Positions 1 through 9,205 are shown, numbered from the stretch's first letter. The stretch: 29,482 bases of DNA from an uncultured Mucilaginibacter sp. (GCF_946481715.1 NZ_CAMLOV010000057.1:1-29482); one strand, 5' to 3'. Notes: generated by a model not told the origin, from the letters alone. Made by a program: numbers and translations.

Positions 1-1299
1 AAAACCTGGAATAGCACCTGGCTGGTGGAAGCACTTGTAGCCCTGTTTATATTGGTAACCCTGTTGGCGGGCACTTATCCGTCGTTGTTTTTATCGGCGT
101 TTAAGCCAATTGTTACTTTAAAGGGTAAAACATCGGGCCAGCCCGGCGGCAATGTGCTGCGCAAATCGTTGGTTATCTTCCAGTTTGTGGTATCGGTTTT
201 CTTTATCATCAGTACGCTGATAGCCGGCAGCCAATTAAGGTACATGCAAAGTTTAAACACGGGCATCAACCGGGAGCAGGTGTTGGTGCTTGATATCGGC
301 GGCATCCCGTATAACAACATTGCAGCCTTTAAAAGCGAGATTAACCAGCAAACAGGCGTTTTAGGCTCAACGGCCAGTTACGATTCGCCGGTGGATGTGC
401 GCGGCGGCTATTCCATCAATACTGCCGAAGGCAAAACAGTTGATTACAGCCTTTCGGTAACCGCTATACCTATCGAAAAAAGCTTTATAGAAACCCTTGG
501 CATTAAACTGGTTGCCGGCAGGCAGTTAAATACCGACGACGAACTACAGGTATTGGATAAGGATAGTGAAAAGAGGAATTACAGTTTTGTTTTAAATGAA
601 AAGGCGGTTAAAGAACTCGGCTGGAAGCCGGAGGAAGCTATTGGTAAAAAAATCGGGCTAAACGGCCGCATGGGCACTATTAAAGCAGTTGCAAAAGATT
701 TTAATTTTGCATCGTTACACCAGCAGATAACGCCCATTGTAATGTTCCCCGAGTACGACTGGTTTGGCAAGCTGCTTATAAAAACCTCCGGCAAAAACAC
801 CGCAGCAACTATTGCTGCCGTACAAGCCAAATGGAAAGGTTTTTACCCCAACAAACCGTTCGATTACCACTTCCTGGACCAGGAATTTGAAGAAATGTAT
901 AAGACCGACCAGCGTACCGGCTCGATATTAAAAGCCTTTACCATGGTTACCATATTTATCTCCTGCCTCGGCTTGTTTGGGCTTGCTGTATTCAGTACCC
1001 GTCAGCGGGTTAAGGAAATTGGCATCCGCAAGGTATTGGGCGCCAATGTGATGAGTATTGTTGGTTTGATTTCTTCCGATTTCCTGAAGCTGGTGTTAAT
1101 AGCCGTAGTGATATCATCGCCGCTGGCCTGGTACGCCATGAGCGCCTGGCTGCAGGATTTTGCCTTCCGTATAGACATCGAATGGTACGTTTTCCTATTG
1201 GCAGGAGGGATGGCCATTGTTATCGCCTTTATTACGGTAGGTTACCAATCCTTTAAAGCTGCGCTTAGCAATCCGGTGAAAAGCCTTCGTTCCGAATAG
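1..1299 (+). CDS. ABC transporter permease, MacB/FtsX family (5' end outside window)
   Basis: The reading frame is open from the first base, so this is the C-terminal 432 residues of a longer protein; a GTG at 25 is only an internal codon. The start holds one membrane segment, followed by a lysine-rich loop and a second segment near residue 60. A periplasmic MacB-type domain of about 230 residues follows. The end is the FtsX core: three membrane segments (about residues 310-335, 350-380 and 395-420) with the cytoplasmic motif KEIGIRKVLGA between the first two. In Bacteroidota, large permeases of this type (about 800 residues, two FtsX cores) work with a LolD/MacB-like ATPase to move lipophilic compounds or drive mechanotransmission in the envelope. 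The ATPase and TolC-like genes downstream fit this. The substrate cannot be told. Confidence 0.93.
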   Translation, partial: KTWNSTWLVEALVALFILVTLLAGTYPSLFLSAFKPIVTLKGKTSGQPGGNVLRKSLVIFQFVVSVFFIISTLIAGSQLRYMQSLNTGINREQVLVLDIGGIPYNNIAAFKSEINQQTGVLGSTASYDSPVDVRGGYSINTAEGKTVDYSLSVTAIPIEKSFIETLGIKLVAGRQLNTDDELQVLDKDSEKRNYSFVLNEKAVKELGWKPEEAIGKKIGLNGRMGTIKAVAKDFNFASLHQQITPIVMFPEYDWFGKLLIKTSGKNTAATIAAVQAKWKGFYPNKPFDYHFLDQEFEEMYKTDQRTGSILKAFTMVTIFISCLGLFGLAVFSTRQRVKEIGIRKVLGANVMSIVGLISSDFLKLVLIAVVISSPLAWYAMSAWLQDFAFRIDIEWYVFLLAGGMAIVIAFITVGYQSFKAALSNPVKSLRSE

Positions 1300-1325
1300 A
1301 GGTTAGAATCAAGAAGCAAGAGTTA

Positions 1326-1361
1326 AGAGCCAGGATGTTAATTCGTCTTGGCTTTTCTTTT
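1326..1361 (+). terminator. Probable terminator of the permease gene
   Basis: A 10-bp stem with two G-U pairs joins 1326-1335 (agagccagga) to 1346-1355 (tcttggcttt), with a 10-nt loop and a T-rich tail to 1361. It lies 27 bases after the permease stop codon. The word composition resembles the larger hairpin at 15991-16063. Confidence 0.55.
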
Positions 1362-1378
1362 AATTTTCCTGCAGGGCC

Positions 1379-1515
1379 GGACGTCACCGCAGGGTCTCTT
1401 TGAAAAAGGACCCTGCGGCAGTAGGACATTCACACGCAGCACGCCGTCCACACAAGCCGCCGCCGGCTCCTCTCAGAACGACCATGAGGCGACCGTAAAA
1501 AGTGCTACGTTATGC
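1379..1515. repeat. GC-rich spacer element with a 10-bp perfect inverted repeat
   Basis: The spacer 1300-1743 is AT-rich except for this stretch, which is clearly GC-rich. It contains CCGCAGGGTC at 1387-1396 and its exact complement GACCCTGCGG at 1409-1418, with a 12-nt loop. An 89-codon open frame crosses it (1348-1617), but its protein is low in hydrophobic order and looks like no family, so I do not call a gene. A small dispersed repeat or mobile-element remnant is my best guess. Only a genome-wide copy count would settle it. Confidence 0.4.
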
Positions 1516-1534
1516 AAGAAACCTCCTGCCTCAA

Positions 1535-1560
1535 ATCTCACATCTCATATCTCACATCTA
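1535..1560. repeat. Short quasi-tandem repeat in spacer
   Basis: The unit ctcacat or ctcatat recurs about every 7-8 bases through this stretch, giving a pyrimidine-rich low-complexity run. It belongs to the same style of word repeat seen at 13252-13315 and 23537-23595. Confidence 0.6.
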
Positions 1561-1651
1561 ATAAGGTGTATCGTTACCGAACGCACGCTGTACATAAGCG
1601 AACAGTATTGTAATTAAATTTAAATATAAAATACTGATAATTAATCAATTA

Positions 1652-1659
1652 TAACTTTG
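1652..1659 (+). promoter_or_regulatory. Candidate -7 promoter element for the ATPase-tolC pair
   Basis: TAACTTTG matches the Bacteroidota -7 consensus TAnnTTTG and lies 85 bases before the ATPase start in an AT-rich region. No clear -33 TTG element sits at the usual distance. The long spacer from the permease suggests separate transcription. Confidence 0.4.
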
Positions 1660-1743
1660 GTATATTATTGATACTTTAATGCCAAAATCAAATTAAGAAA
1701 TTGCAACCAGTAAACAATTATCCATTAATCTTAACCAGTTAAA

Positions 1744-2421
1744 ATGTTATCACTACAGCATATTTCGAAGTATTACCAGGTTGGCGGCAATAAAAATTTC
1801 GTGATAAACGATATCAGCCTCGATGTTGATGAGGGGGAATTTGTATCTATCATGGGCCCCTCGGGTTCGGGTAAATCAACCCTGCTCAATATCATCGGCA
1901 TGTTAGATGAGCCATCAACCGGGTACCACTACTTTGTAGACCAGCCTGTGCACCAGATGAAGGAAAAACAACGTTCTGCCTTGTACAAGCAATACATCGG
2001 CTTCGTTTTCCAGGCGTACCATCTTATTGATGAATTGACCGTTTACGAAAACATCGAAACCCCATTGATTTACCAGGACGTAAAAGGCAGCGAACGCAAG
2101 GCCATGGTGGCCGATATGCTTGACCGTTTTAACATTGTTGGCAAAAAGGACCTTTTCCCGGCACAACTATCGGGCGGGCAACAGCAATTGGTGGGTATAG
2201 CCCGCGCGCTGATAGCCAAACCAAAACTGCTTTTGGCCGATGAACCAACCGGTAACCTTAACTCCAAACAAGGCGAAGAGATCATGGAGTTGTTCCGTAA
2301 ATTAAACAAAGAAGATGGCGTTACTATCATCCAGGTAACCCACTCCGAAAAAAATGCGGAATACGGTTCGCGCATTATTAACCTGTTGGATGGAAGGGTA
2401 GAATCTTCAAAAAAATTCTGA
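1744..2421 (+). CDS. ABC transporter ATP-binding protein, LolD/MacB type
   Basis: This cytoplasmic ATPase of 225 residues powers an FtsX-type permease. Walker A GPSGSGKST is at residues 38-46, the Q-loop glutamine at 90, the signature LSGGQ at 142-146 and Walker B LLLADE at 162-167, followed by the DEPTGNLNS stretch typical of the LolD/MacB/FtsE branch. The length is normal for a stand-alone subunit. The gene starts 445 bases after the partial permease and is followed after 13 bases by a TolC-like gene, so ATPase and TolC-like protein are probably co-transcribed. A periplasmic adaptor (HlyD type) is absent here and may lie upstream of the window. Family assignment is secure; substrate unknown. 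Confidence 0.95.
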   Translation: MLSLQHISKYYQVGGNKNFVINDISLDVDEGEFVSIMGPSGSGKSTLLNIIGMLDEPSTGYHYFVDQPVHQMKEKQRSALYKQYIGFVFQAYHLIDELTVYENIETPLIYQDVKGSERKAMVADMLDRFNIVGKKDLFPAQLSGGQQQLVGIARALIAKPKLLLADEPTGNLNSKQGEEIMELFRKLNKEDGVTIIQVTHSEKNAEYGSRIINLLDGRVESSKKF

Positions 2422-2434
2422 ACTATAACACACA

Positions 2435-3775
2435 ATGCGATACTTTAAATACTTACTTTTTAGCTTAACCCTATCTATCCCGGCACTGGCGCAAGCCCAA
2501 ACTGCCGATACTACGCTCACCTTGCAGCAATGCATAGATATTGCCATCAAAAACAACCTTGATGTAAAAAAGAGCGAACTGGACCTGCAAACGGCCAAAG
2601 TAAATTCAAACCAGGCAAAGGAATATATGCTGCCCGCCATTAGCGGCCAGGTAGACCATAGCATCAGCAGCGGCCGTGGTATCGACCCATCTACCAACAC
2701 CTATGTAAACCAATCGTTTAAATCGGGTAATTATAACCTAAACGGCGACCTTACCCTTTTTAGCGGCTTGCAAAACCTCAATAACATTAAGCAGGCATCT
2801 TTAGCTTACCAGGCAGGTAAAATGGACCTGCAGCAGGCTAAGGACCAGGTTACCATTAACGTAATTACCGCATACCTGTTGGTTTTAAATAATACCGAAT
2901 TATTTAACCAGGTTAAAAACCAACTGGATGTATCCAAAAAACAAGTAGAGCGATTGAATATATTGGAAAAGGAGGGGGCGAATAAACTACCATCCGACCT
3001 GTACGATTTGAAAGGCACCTACGGCGACAACCAATTAAGCGTAGTAAATACCGCCGCTACCTTAAAAGGCTCTAAATTGAGCCTGCTGCAAATACTGAAT
3101 ATCCCGTACAAGGATAATATTAACCTTGCGCCCATAAATGCCGAAGACCTTGCAAAACAAACACCAAGCTCGGCAGAGCAGGTATATGATGTGGCTTTAG
3201 CGCAGCTGGCTTATGTAAAAGCAGCCACCCTGAGGCGCCAGAGTGCAGAAAAAGGCGTTAGCGTTGCAAAGGGTGCTTTGTTCCCAACCATATCGCTGTT
3301 TGGCGGACTGTCAACCAATATTTCCAGTTCGGCACAAATTGCTGGGCAGGACGTAGGTTATTACGATCAATTTAAAAACAACCGGGGTACCAATGTGGGC
3401 ATTAGCTTAAGGGTGCCTATATTGGGTTACCTGCAAAAGCGCAACAAGGTGTCGCTGGCCAAGATAGATTTGCAGAACAGTATTTATGTGGAGCAAACCA
3501 CTAAAGTACAGTTGAGGCAAAATGTAGAGCAGGCATATTTGAACATGACCTCGGCTTACGAAAAGTACAATGTACTGGTAGAGCAGGTGGCTGCTTACAC
3601 CGAATCGTTCCGTACGGCAGAGATCAGGTTTAACGCCGGCGTACTAACATCGGTAGATTTTGTGGTAGCCAAAAACAACCTCGACCGGGCAAAACTTAAC
3701 CTGATAAACGCCCGGTACTCGGTTTACATATATAACAAAATTTTAGATTATTACCAGGGAAAATTATCATTATAA
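2435..3775 (+). CDS. TolC family outer-membrane efflux protein
   Basis: A 446-residue protein with a signal peptide (cleavage probably after the AQA near residue 22) and two outer membrane efflux protein (OEP) repeats, about residues 25-230 and 250-445. The first opens with LTLQQCIDIAIKNNLD and the second holds the amphipathic helices of the periplasmic barrel (NVEQAYLNMTSAYEKYN). Proteins of this family trimerise into an outer-membrane channel with a periplasmic tunnel that docks to an adaptor and an inner-membrane pump. The gene follows the ABC ATPase by 13 bases, which makes it the likely exit duct of that MacB-like system. A hairpin at 3832-3870 ends the unit. Confidence 0.95.
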   Translation: MRYFKYLLFSLTLSIPALAQAQTADTTLTLQQCIDIAIKNNLDVKKSELDLQTAKVNSNQAKEYMLPAISGQVDHSISSGRGIDPSTNTYVNQSFKSGNYNLNGDLTLFSGLQNLNNIKQASLAYQAGKMDLQQAKDQVTINVITAYLLVLNNTELFNQVKNQLDVSKKQVERLNILEKEGANKLPSDLYDLKGTYGDNQLSVVNTAATLKGSKLSLLQILNIPYKDNINLAPINAEDLAKQTPSSAEQVYDVALAQLAYVKAATLRRQSAEKGVSVAKGALFPTISLFGGLSTNISSSAQIAGQDVGYYDQFKNNRGTNVGISLRVPILGYLQKRNKVSLAKIDLQNSIYVEQTTKVQLRQNVEQAYLNMTSAYEKYNVLVEQVAAYTESFRTAEIRFNAGVLTSVDFVVAKNNLDRAKLNLINARYSVYIYNKILDYYQGKLSL

Positions 3776-3831
3776 TAAAATTTGGAAGTTATTGTAATAA
3801 TATATTACATTTATCGCAGAATTCACCTTCG

Positions 3832-3870
3832 TACCCGCTATGCCATTTCCAACGGCATGGCGGGTATTTC
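3832..3870 (+). terminator. Terminator after the TolC-like gene
   Basis: A 13-bp stem with one G-U pair joins tacccgctatgcc (3832-3844) to ggcatggcgggta (3854-3866), with a 9-nt loop and a short T run. Confidence 0.75.
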
Positions 3871-3955
3871 CATTAAAGCCATCCCGGTTTCTACCCACAA
3901 AATTTTTAAAACACAAAAGCAACATTTTGTTGTTAAACACTAAAATTATAAACCT

Positions 3956-4558
3956 ATGAAAAAGTTAATACTCGTACTATCCATATTTTTAACCGGAGCC
4001 CTTACGGCACAAGCGCAACTATTGCCAAACGTTCAGTTTGGTGTAAAAGGCGGCGTAAATTTAACAAGCCTTTCGTCGGGTGGCAGTTCATTAAGCAGTG
4101 ATAACCGCGCGGGCTACCTTGGTGGCTTTTGGGCGCGTTTTGGGGCATTAGGGTTTAATTTCCAGCCGGAAATTTATCTCACCAGCAAAAACGTCGATAT
4201 TAATACCAGCAACAGTACAAAAGCCAACGCAAAGTTCACCAGTATTGATGTTCCCTTGTTATTAGGCGCTAAAGTTGGCGCATTGGGCATCGGCGGCAGG
4301 TTTTATGGCGGCCCCTTATTATCATTCGCTATCAATAAAGACAACGGTTTTGGCAGCGCAGTTGGCAATGCTGCCCGTTTGGATTATAAAGATTCCAATT
4401 TTGCCATACAGTTAGGTGCCGGGCTTGATATCCAAAAAATATCAGTGGACCTGCGTTACGAGGCGGGTCTTACCAAACAAAACTACTTTGATGGCAGCAC
4501 TAACTACAAAACCCGCGTAAGCCTGTTTAACTTGAGCTTGGCTTACCGCTTGTTTTAA
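3956..4558 (+). CDS. Outer-membrane beta-barrel (porin-family) protein
   Basis: A 200-residue protein with a clear signal peptide (MKKLILVLSIFLTGALTAQA). The mature part shows alternating hydrophobic and polar residues, glycine-rich turns and a C-terminal aromatic (ending AYRLF), as expected for a small eight-strand barrel. FGVKGGVNLT just after the signal peptide is typical of the Bacteroidota porin-family/OMP_b-brl_2 group. It stands alone between two terminators, so it is likely a single-gene transcript. Role in the outer membrane unknown; the family is common and often of many copies per genome. Confidence 0.88.
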   Translation: MKKLILVLSIFLTGALTAQAQLLPNVQFGVKGGVNLTSLSSGGSSLSSDNRAGYLGGFWARFGALGFNFQPEIYLTSKNVDINTSNSTKANAKFTSIDVPLLLGAKVGALGIGGRFYGGPLLSFAINKDNGFGSAVGNAARLDYKDSNFAIQLGAGLDIQKISVDLRYEAGLTKQNYFDGSTNYKTRVSLFNLSLAYRLF

Positions 4559-4580
4559 CGTTGCCGGATAAAATATTATT

Positions 4581-4613
4581 AAGGGCTTGTGCAGGTTGTA
4601 CAAGCCCTTTTTT
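4581..4613 (+). terminator. Rho-independent terminator after the barrel gene
   Basis: A perfect 10-bp stem joins aagggcttgt (4581-4590) to acaagccctt (4600-4609), with a 9-nt loop and six T at 4608-4613. Confidence 0.92.
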
Positions 4614-4709
4614 ATGCCAATAATGTACAAAGGTTGTGCATTATTGGTAATTAAGTATTAGCCGGAATAGCATACAGGTATTACCTTTACCAAACTAATG
4701 TTTTGAATA

Positions 4710-6473
4710 ATGATGTACCAAAGAATATGCACTGCTTTATTAATTGCCGGTGCTTTATGCACGCAACTATCCCTTAAGGCTCAGTCGCCAACGGCGGGCA
4801 GCAATACGATACGGTTAAACCAAATTGGTTTTTACCCCGGTGCATCAAAGCTTGCTATAATAGCAGCACCACAAAATGGTAAATTTTACATTAAAAACTT
4901 AAAGGGCGAAACCGTTTTTACCGGTGAATTGAAAACGCCAGGCCAACCTGCATTTTCGGGCAAGTACACTTCCCTGGCAGATTTTTCTGCTTTTAACAAG
5001 CCCGGTAAATATATAGTAAACGTGGCGGGGATAGGCGATTCTTACCCTTTCGAGATAAAAGCCAATGCTTTGAAACCAATTGCAGATGGCACCATCAAAG
5101 CCTTTTATTTTCAGCGTGCCTCTATCCCGCTGGATAAGAAGTATGCAGGCAAATGGAGCAGGGCAGCGGGCCACCCGGATGATAAGGTGTTGATACATGC
5201 ATCGGCTGCAACCGATAAACGGCCGGAGGGGACTGTAATATCCTCGGCGCGCGGCTGGTACGATGCCGGCGACTATAACAAATACATTGTAAACAGCGGT
5301 ATTAGTACTGCAACGCTGCTGTCGCTTTATGAGGATTTCCCGGTCTATATGGGTACTGTTAAGCTTAACATCCCCGAAAGCGCCAATAAAATACCAGACA
5401 TGCTGGACGAAGTGCTTTGGAACCTCCGCTGGATGCTCACCATGCAGGACCCTAACGACGGCGGCGTTTACCATAAACTTACCAATGCCCGTTTTGACGG
5501 TATGATAATGCCTGATAAAGCGGATTCGGCAAGATATGTAGTGCAAAAAAGCACAGCAGCTGCGCTGGATTTTGCAGCCGTAACGGCGCAAGCCTCGCGG
5601 ATATTTAGAAAATTCCCTAAAGCTTTACCAGGGTTGGCAGATTCATGTATCAAAGCGTCAGAAGCTGCTTATCAGTGGGCAGTTAGTAATCCTGCGGTTT
5701 TGTATAACCAGAATGCTATGAACCGGCAATACAAACCGGCTATTGCAACCGGCATGTATGGTGATGGCCGGGTTACCGATGAATTTATATGGGCATCGGC
5801 AGAACTGTATGTAACAACCGGCAAAGCAGCTTACCTTGATAAGTTTAAAACTTTAGACGATGGCAAAATACAGGTACCGACATGGGGATCGGTAAAGCAA
5901 CTGGGCTACTACACGCTGTTGAAAAATGCGCCGGCAACACCGGAAGCGGTAAAGTTAAAGGAAAGCCTGTTGGCCTTTGCCGATGCGATGGTAGATGGTG
6001 CCGATAAAACTGCCTACCAAACCGTGATGAATAAATCAAAAGCAAATTTTAACTGGGGCAGCAACAGCAATACCGCTAACCAGGGCATACTGCTGATAAA
6101 AGCTTACAACCTATCGGGCAACAAAAAATATTTAGAGAACGCCCTTGCCAACCTCGATTACATCTTGGGCCGGAACGGATCGGGTTATTGCTATGTCACC
6201 GGCTTTGGCAGCAAGCCAACCATGCACCCGCACCACCGCCCCTCGGTTGCCGATGGGATAGTGGACCCGATCCCCGGATTGTTGGCCGGTGGGCCAAACC
6301 CGGGGATGCAGGACAAGATACAGGTGCCGTCCACCTTCCCCGATGAGGCCTATATCGACGACGACCGTTCATACGCCACCAACGAAATTGCCATTAATTG
6401 GAACGCCCCGGTTGCCTATTTGGCCAACGCATTAGAGGCTTTACAAGCTGCCTGGAAAACGGGCAGGAAATAG
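4710..6473 (+). CDS. Glycoside hydrolase family 9 (endoglucanase-type) with N-terminal Ig-like domain
   Basis: A secreted 587-residue enzyme. The signal peptide covers about residues 1-25. A CelD-type Ig-like domain (about 32-116) begins IRLNQIGFYPGA, and the (alpha/alpha)6 catalytic domain follows. Family 9 landmarks are present: the catalytic-base motif DAGD at 185-188, the substrate-binding HPHHRPS segment in the last quarter, and the general acid, probably Glu559 in NEIAINWNAP. The family hydrolyses beta-1,4 glucans by inversion, and some members act on other beta-linked polymers, so the exact substrate is inference. Two adjacent ATG codons start the frame; either may be used. No SusC/SusD or other polysaccharide locus genes flank it, so it is an orphan hydrolase here. 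Confidence 0.94.
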   Translation: MMYQRICTALLIAGALCTQLSLKAQSPTAGSNTIRLNQIGFYPGASKLAIIAAPQNGKFYIKNLKGETVFTGELKTPGQPAFSGKYTSLADFSAFNKPGKYIVNVAGIGDSYPFEIKANALKPIADGTIKAFYFQRASIPLDKKYAGKWSRAAGHPDDKVLIHASAATDKRPEGTVISSARGWYDAGDYNKYIVNSGISTATLLSLYEDFPVYMGTVKLNIPESANKIPDMLDEVLWNLRWMLTMQDPNDGGVYHKLTNARFDGMIMPDKADSARYVVQKSTAAALDFAAVTAQASRIFRKFPKALPGLADSCIKASEAAYQWAVSNPAVLYNQNAMNRQYKPAIATGMYGDGRVTDEFIWASAELYVTTGKAAYLDKFKTLDDGKIQVPTWGSVKQLGYYTLLKNAPATPEAVKLKESLLAFADAMVDGADKTAYQTVMNKSKANFNWGSNSNTANQGILLIKAYNLSGNKKYLENALANLDYILGRNGSGYCYVTGFGSKPTMHPHHRPSVADGIVDPIPGLLAGGPNPGMQDKIQVPSTFPDEAYIDDDRSYATNEIAINWNAPVAYLANALEALQAAWKTGRK

Positions 6474-6505
6474 CCAAAATGGCAAATAAAAGCTTCTATT
6501 TTTCT

Positions 6506-6547
6506 CCGAAAATCAAAGAAAATCAAAGAAAATCAAAGGTTTTTCGG
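6506..6547. terminator. Convergent-gene spacer: triple direct repeat inside a hairpin
   Basis: The 10-nt unit gaaaatcaaa occurs three times in a row (6508-6517, 6518-6527, 6528-6537). It is bracketed by CCGAAAA (6506-6512) and its complement TTTTCGG (6541-6547). It sits between the ends of two convergent genes, so a terminator role is plausible, but the stem is only 7 bp and the loop is long. Confidence 0.45.
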
Positions 6548-6552
6548 GTGAT

Positions 6553-7680
6553 TTAAACCGAAGTAAGGCCTATAATAAATAAAAAAATGAAGAAGCACGC
6601 CATGGATGTAAGCAGGTACATCAACGACACGCCGATCATTTTGCTCACCGTACGCCAGCGGCTGCGCTGGTACACCACCCTCAACGACCGGTAAACGTAC
6701 CAAACAATTCCAATAAATGTGACCAGCTGCACCCAATCCATAACAGGCTTTTCCCAACTATTGGGCAGTAATATTTGCAGGATTAAAGAAGCTGTAAGGA
6801 ACAGAAATACAAAGCAATGCAGGTGTATGGAATAGATGATATGTTCTACATATAGCTTATGATTTTTTCTAAAGGCTATCTTTAATATCAGTGCAAATAG
6901 CGGCAAAATCACAAACATAATTTTGGGAGTATTATGCGTAACTGCCTCCTTAACAATCTCTTCAGGATGCCCTTGTTTGTTCCAGTCGAAGCCTTTCTTT
7001 TTAATATACCTTAATAAAAAGCCATTTCGTTTTGCTTCCGGCAATTTGGCCTGATTGGCCAAGTACTCTTCGTAAGTTTTGGCGCCATCTTTATCGCCAA
7101 CAAAGTTAAAATTACCTCTGCCTTCGCCTTCTTCCTTTTCCTTATCTACTTTTTTCGGCTCGGCTTTAGCTTGCGAGGTAGTATCCGGGGCAGCTTTTTC
7201 GCCGGAGCCGGGCAGGTATGTCCCTACCAAGCCTTTTATTTTCTTTTTCTCTTCGGCGTTAAGGCTGCCGTCACTTTCAATATTTTTAAGCAGACTGCTT
7301 TTAACATTCTTTTTTATTTGGAAGCCTTTTGCTTTTTCTTTACCGTTATCCAGGCGTACCACGTTGCTACTGTTTACCTGGAAAAACAAAACAAAGAAAA
7401 CCAAACTGATAAAAATGTACATCTTCACCGGGTGCAGGTACTGCATACGGCGGCCCGCTAAATAATCAACAGTAAGCTTCCCTGGTTTAGCAAACAGCGG
7501 TTTAAGTGTATGGAAAAATTGGTAATCGAAATGGAAATAATCGCTTACGGCATGGTTTATCATGTGGCCAAAGCTCTCTTTCATCTCCAGGTTTTCCTGC
7601 CCGCAGTTATGGCAAAACTTGCCCTGCAAATCGGTACCGCAGTTAAGGCAGTCGGTTTCGTGCCGGTAGTGCTTTTTCAT
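6553..7680 (-). CDS. DUF3667 domain membrane protein with N-terminal zinc ribbon
   Basis: A 375-residue protein that opens with a four-cysteine zinc ribbon (Cys11, Cys14, Cys23, Cys26; pattern CLNCG...KFCHNCGQ), the mark of DUF3667. A first membrane segment lies near residues 85-105. A long charged and lysine/glutamate-rich stretch of about 130 residues follows, then four membrane segments from about residue 250 to the end. The function of the family is unknown. The gene follows the MFS carrier gene by 86 bases on the same strand and may share its transcript. The start is well placed, with no longer in-frame alternative. Confidence 0.85.
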   Translation of the reverse strand: MKKHYRHETDCLNCGTDLQGKFCHNCGQENLEMKESFGHMINHAVSDYFHFDYQFFHTLKPLFAKPGKLTVDYLAGRRMQYLHPVKMYIFISLVFFVLFFQVNSSNVVRLDNGKEKAKGFQIKKNVKSSLLKNIESDGSLNAEEKKKIKGLVGTYLPGSGEKAAPDTTSQAKAEPKKVDKEKEEGEGRGNFNFVGDKDGAKTYEEYLANQAKLPEAKRNGFLLRYIKKKGFDWNKQGHPEEIVKEAVTHNTPKIMFVILPLFALILKIAFRKNHKLYVEHIIYSIHLHCFVFLFLTASLILQILLPNSWEKPVMDWVQLVTFIGIVWYVYRSLRVVYQRSRWRTVSKMIGVSLMYLLTSMACFFIFLFIIGLTSV

Positions 7681-7766
7681 AGCTTGCTGTGGTTGAGGTT
7701 TTTATAAAGCTATAGTAAAATTTGTATTTGTTCCTGAGTATTGGCCTGCGTCATCTTGCGGCTAAA

Positions 7767-9032
7767 CTATGCGTGCTCGATGGCATGTTTCAGCGCAGCA
7801 TTGTGCTTGTATCTAAACACGAAGGGGAAGATGATAGCGATAACCAAAGCGTAGCCCGCAAAGCTAAGCCATATGCCGTGCCAATCCTTCTGTCCGTCAG
7901 CGAGAATGAAGTATTTATCTATCAGCCAGCCACTTATGTTGCTTCCAAAGAACGCCCCGAAGCCATTCACCATCATCATAAACAAGCCTTGCGCGCTACC
8001 GCGTATCTCGGGGGCAGCTTGCGTTTCCACAAACAGCGACCCCGATATATTGAAGAAATCGAAAGCCATACCATAAACGATGCACGATAAAACGATCATC
8101 CACAAGCCACTCGCAGGGTCTCCAAAGGCAAACAGCCCAAAGCGGAGCACCCAGGCTATCATGCTGAACAACATCACATATTTAATACCAAATTTGCGCA
8201 GGAAAAACGGTATGGCCAGGATAAACAAAGTTTCGGATATCTGGCTTATGGACATGATAAATGCAGGATACCTTACTGCATACAGGTCCTTATAAGCGGC
8301 TACATTTTTAAAGTCGTGTAAATAGGTATCGCCATAAGCATTGGTTAACTGCAACGCAGCACCTAATAAAAGTGAAAATGCAAAGAATATAGCAAACCTT
8401 GGCGATCTGAATAGCGAAAAAGCGTTTAAGCCAAAAGAGTGCACAAAAGTTTTCTTGGTGGCGACAGCTTTACTCAATAGCGGCGGGCATTTTGGTAACG
8501 TAAAAGAATAAATGCCTAAAGTTGCGGCAACGGCGGCTGCTATATAAAATTGATTTGCTGAGGTTTCGTTATGGGTTATGCTCACCGTCCAAAGGGCGAT
8601 GATAAAACCAACGGTGCCCAGGGTTCGTATCGGAGGGTAATCTTTTACAACATCTATATTTTGACTTTTTAAGGCAGAATAAGCCACTGTAATAGAAAGA
8701 GATAGCGTAGGCATGTAAAACGCCATGTTAAGCAACATTACCCAAAAAAAAGTGGTAGGGTTGGTAACCATGGGCAGGGCACATAGGGTACACGCCCCTA
8801 ATAGATGCATTATCCCGTAAAGCTTTTCGGCATTTATAAACCTGTCTGACAGGATCCCTGTGAGGGTTGGCATAAATATAGACGCGATGCCCATTGTAGA
8901 AAAAATAGCCCCGAATTGTGCTCCCGACCAATTTTTATTCTGAAACCAGTAGGCGCCTATTGTAAGCAGCCAGGCCCCCCAGATAAAAAATTGCATAAAA
9001 TTCATCAGCATTAAGCGGGCCCTAATATTCAT
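7767..9032 (-). CDS. MFS transporter, nucleoside:H+ symporter (NupG/XapB-like)
   Basis: A 421-residue inner-membrane carrier with about twelve hydrophobic segments. The N-terminus (LMLMNFMQFFIWGAWLLTIG) and the loop motif ILSDRFINAEKLYG match the nucleoside:H+ symporter branch of the major facilitator superfamily, as do the long central loop and the histidine-containing C-terminal tail. Members import nucleosides by proton symport, which would feed salvage pathways; substrate preference here is inference. A strong hairpin (9206-9243) separates it from the upstream nuclease gene, so it probably has its own promoter in the 9033-9200 spacer, where I see no good consensus element. Confidence 0.88.
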   Translation of the reverse strand: MNIRARLMLMNFMQFFIWGAWLLTIGAYWFQNKNWSGAQFGAIFSTMGIASIFMPTLTGILSDRFINAEKLYGIMHLLGACTLCALPMVTNPTTFFWVMLLNMAFYMPTLSLSITVAYSALKSQNIDVVKDYPPIRTLGTVGFIIALWTVSITHNETSANQFYIAAAVAATLGIYSFTLPKCPPLLSKAVATKKTFVHSFGLNAFSLFRSPRFAIFFAFSLLLGAALQLTNAYGDTYLHDFKNVAAYKDLYAVRYPAFIMSISQISETLFILAIPFFLRKFGIKYVMLFSMIAWVLRFGLFAFGDPASGLWMIVLSCIVYGMAFDFFNISGSLFVETQAAPEIRGSAQGLFMMMVNGFGAFFGSNISGWLIDKYFILADGQKDWHGIWLSFAGYALVIAIIFPFVFRYKHNAALKHAIEHA

Positions 9033-9205
9033 ACAGTGCTGTTTAGATCAGTAATAATAAAATGTTCAATTCAAAAGCGGAAAGTACTGAAATAAAGCGA
9101 AACGGGAAAGCGCGTAGCTATACTTTTACGCAAAAAACCTTTAAGGAAGCACCGTATCGGCGGTAAATATTGGCTTCTTATTCTAAAGTAATTGCTGTTA
9201 AAACC

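Noticed and set aside
1348..1617. 89-codon open frame in the spacer before the ATPase gene
   Set aside because: The protein is a mix of low-order residues, spans a terminator-like hairpin and a repeat, and resembles no family.
1744..3775. Assignment of the ATPase and TolC-like pair to a macrolide exporter
   Set aside because: The MacB/LolD branch serves many substrates, the adaptor is not in view, and nothing in the sequence points to macrolides.
4899..5591. 230-codon open frame antisense to the GH9 gene
   Set aside because: It lies fully within a well-supported gene on the other strand, and its protein has no recognisable motif.
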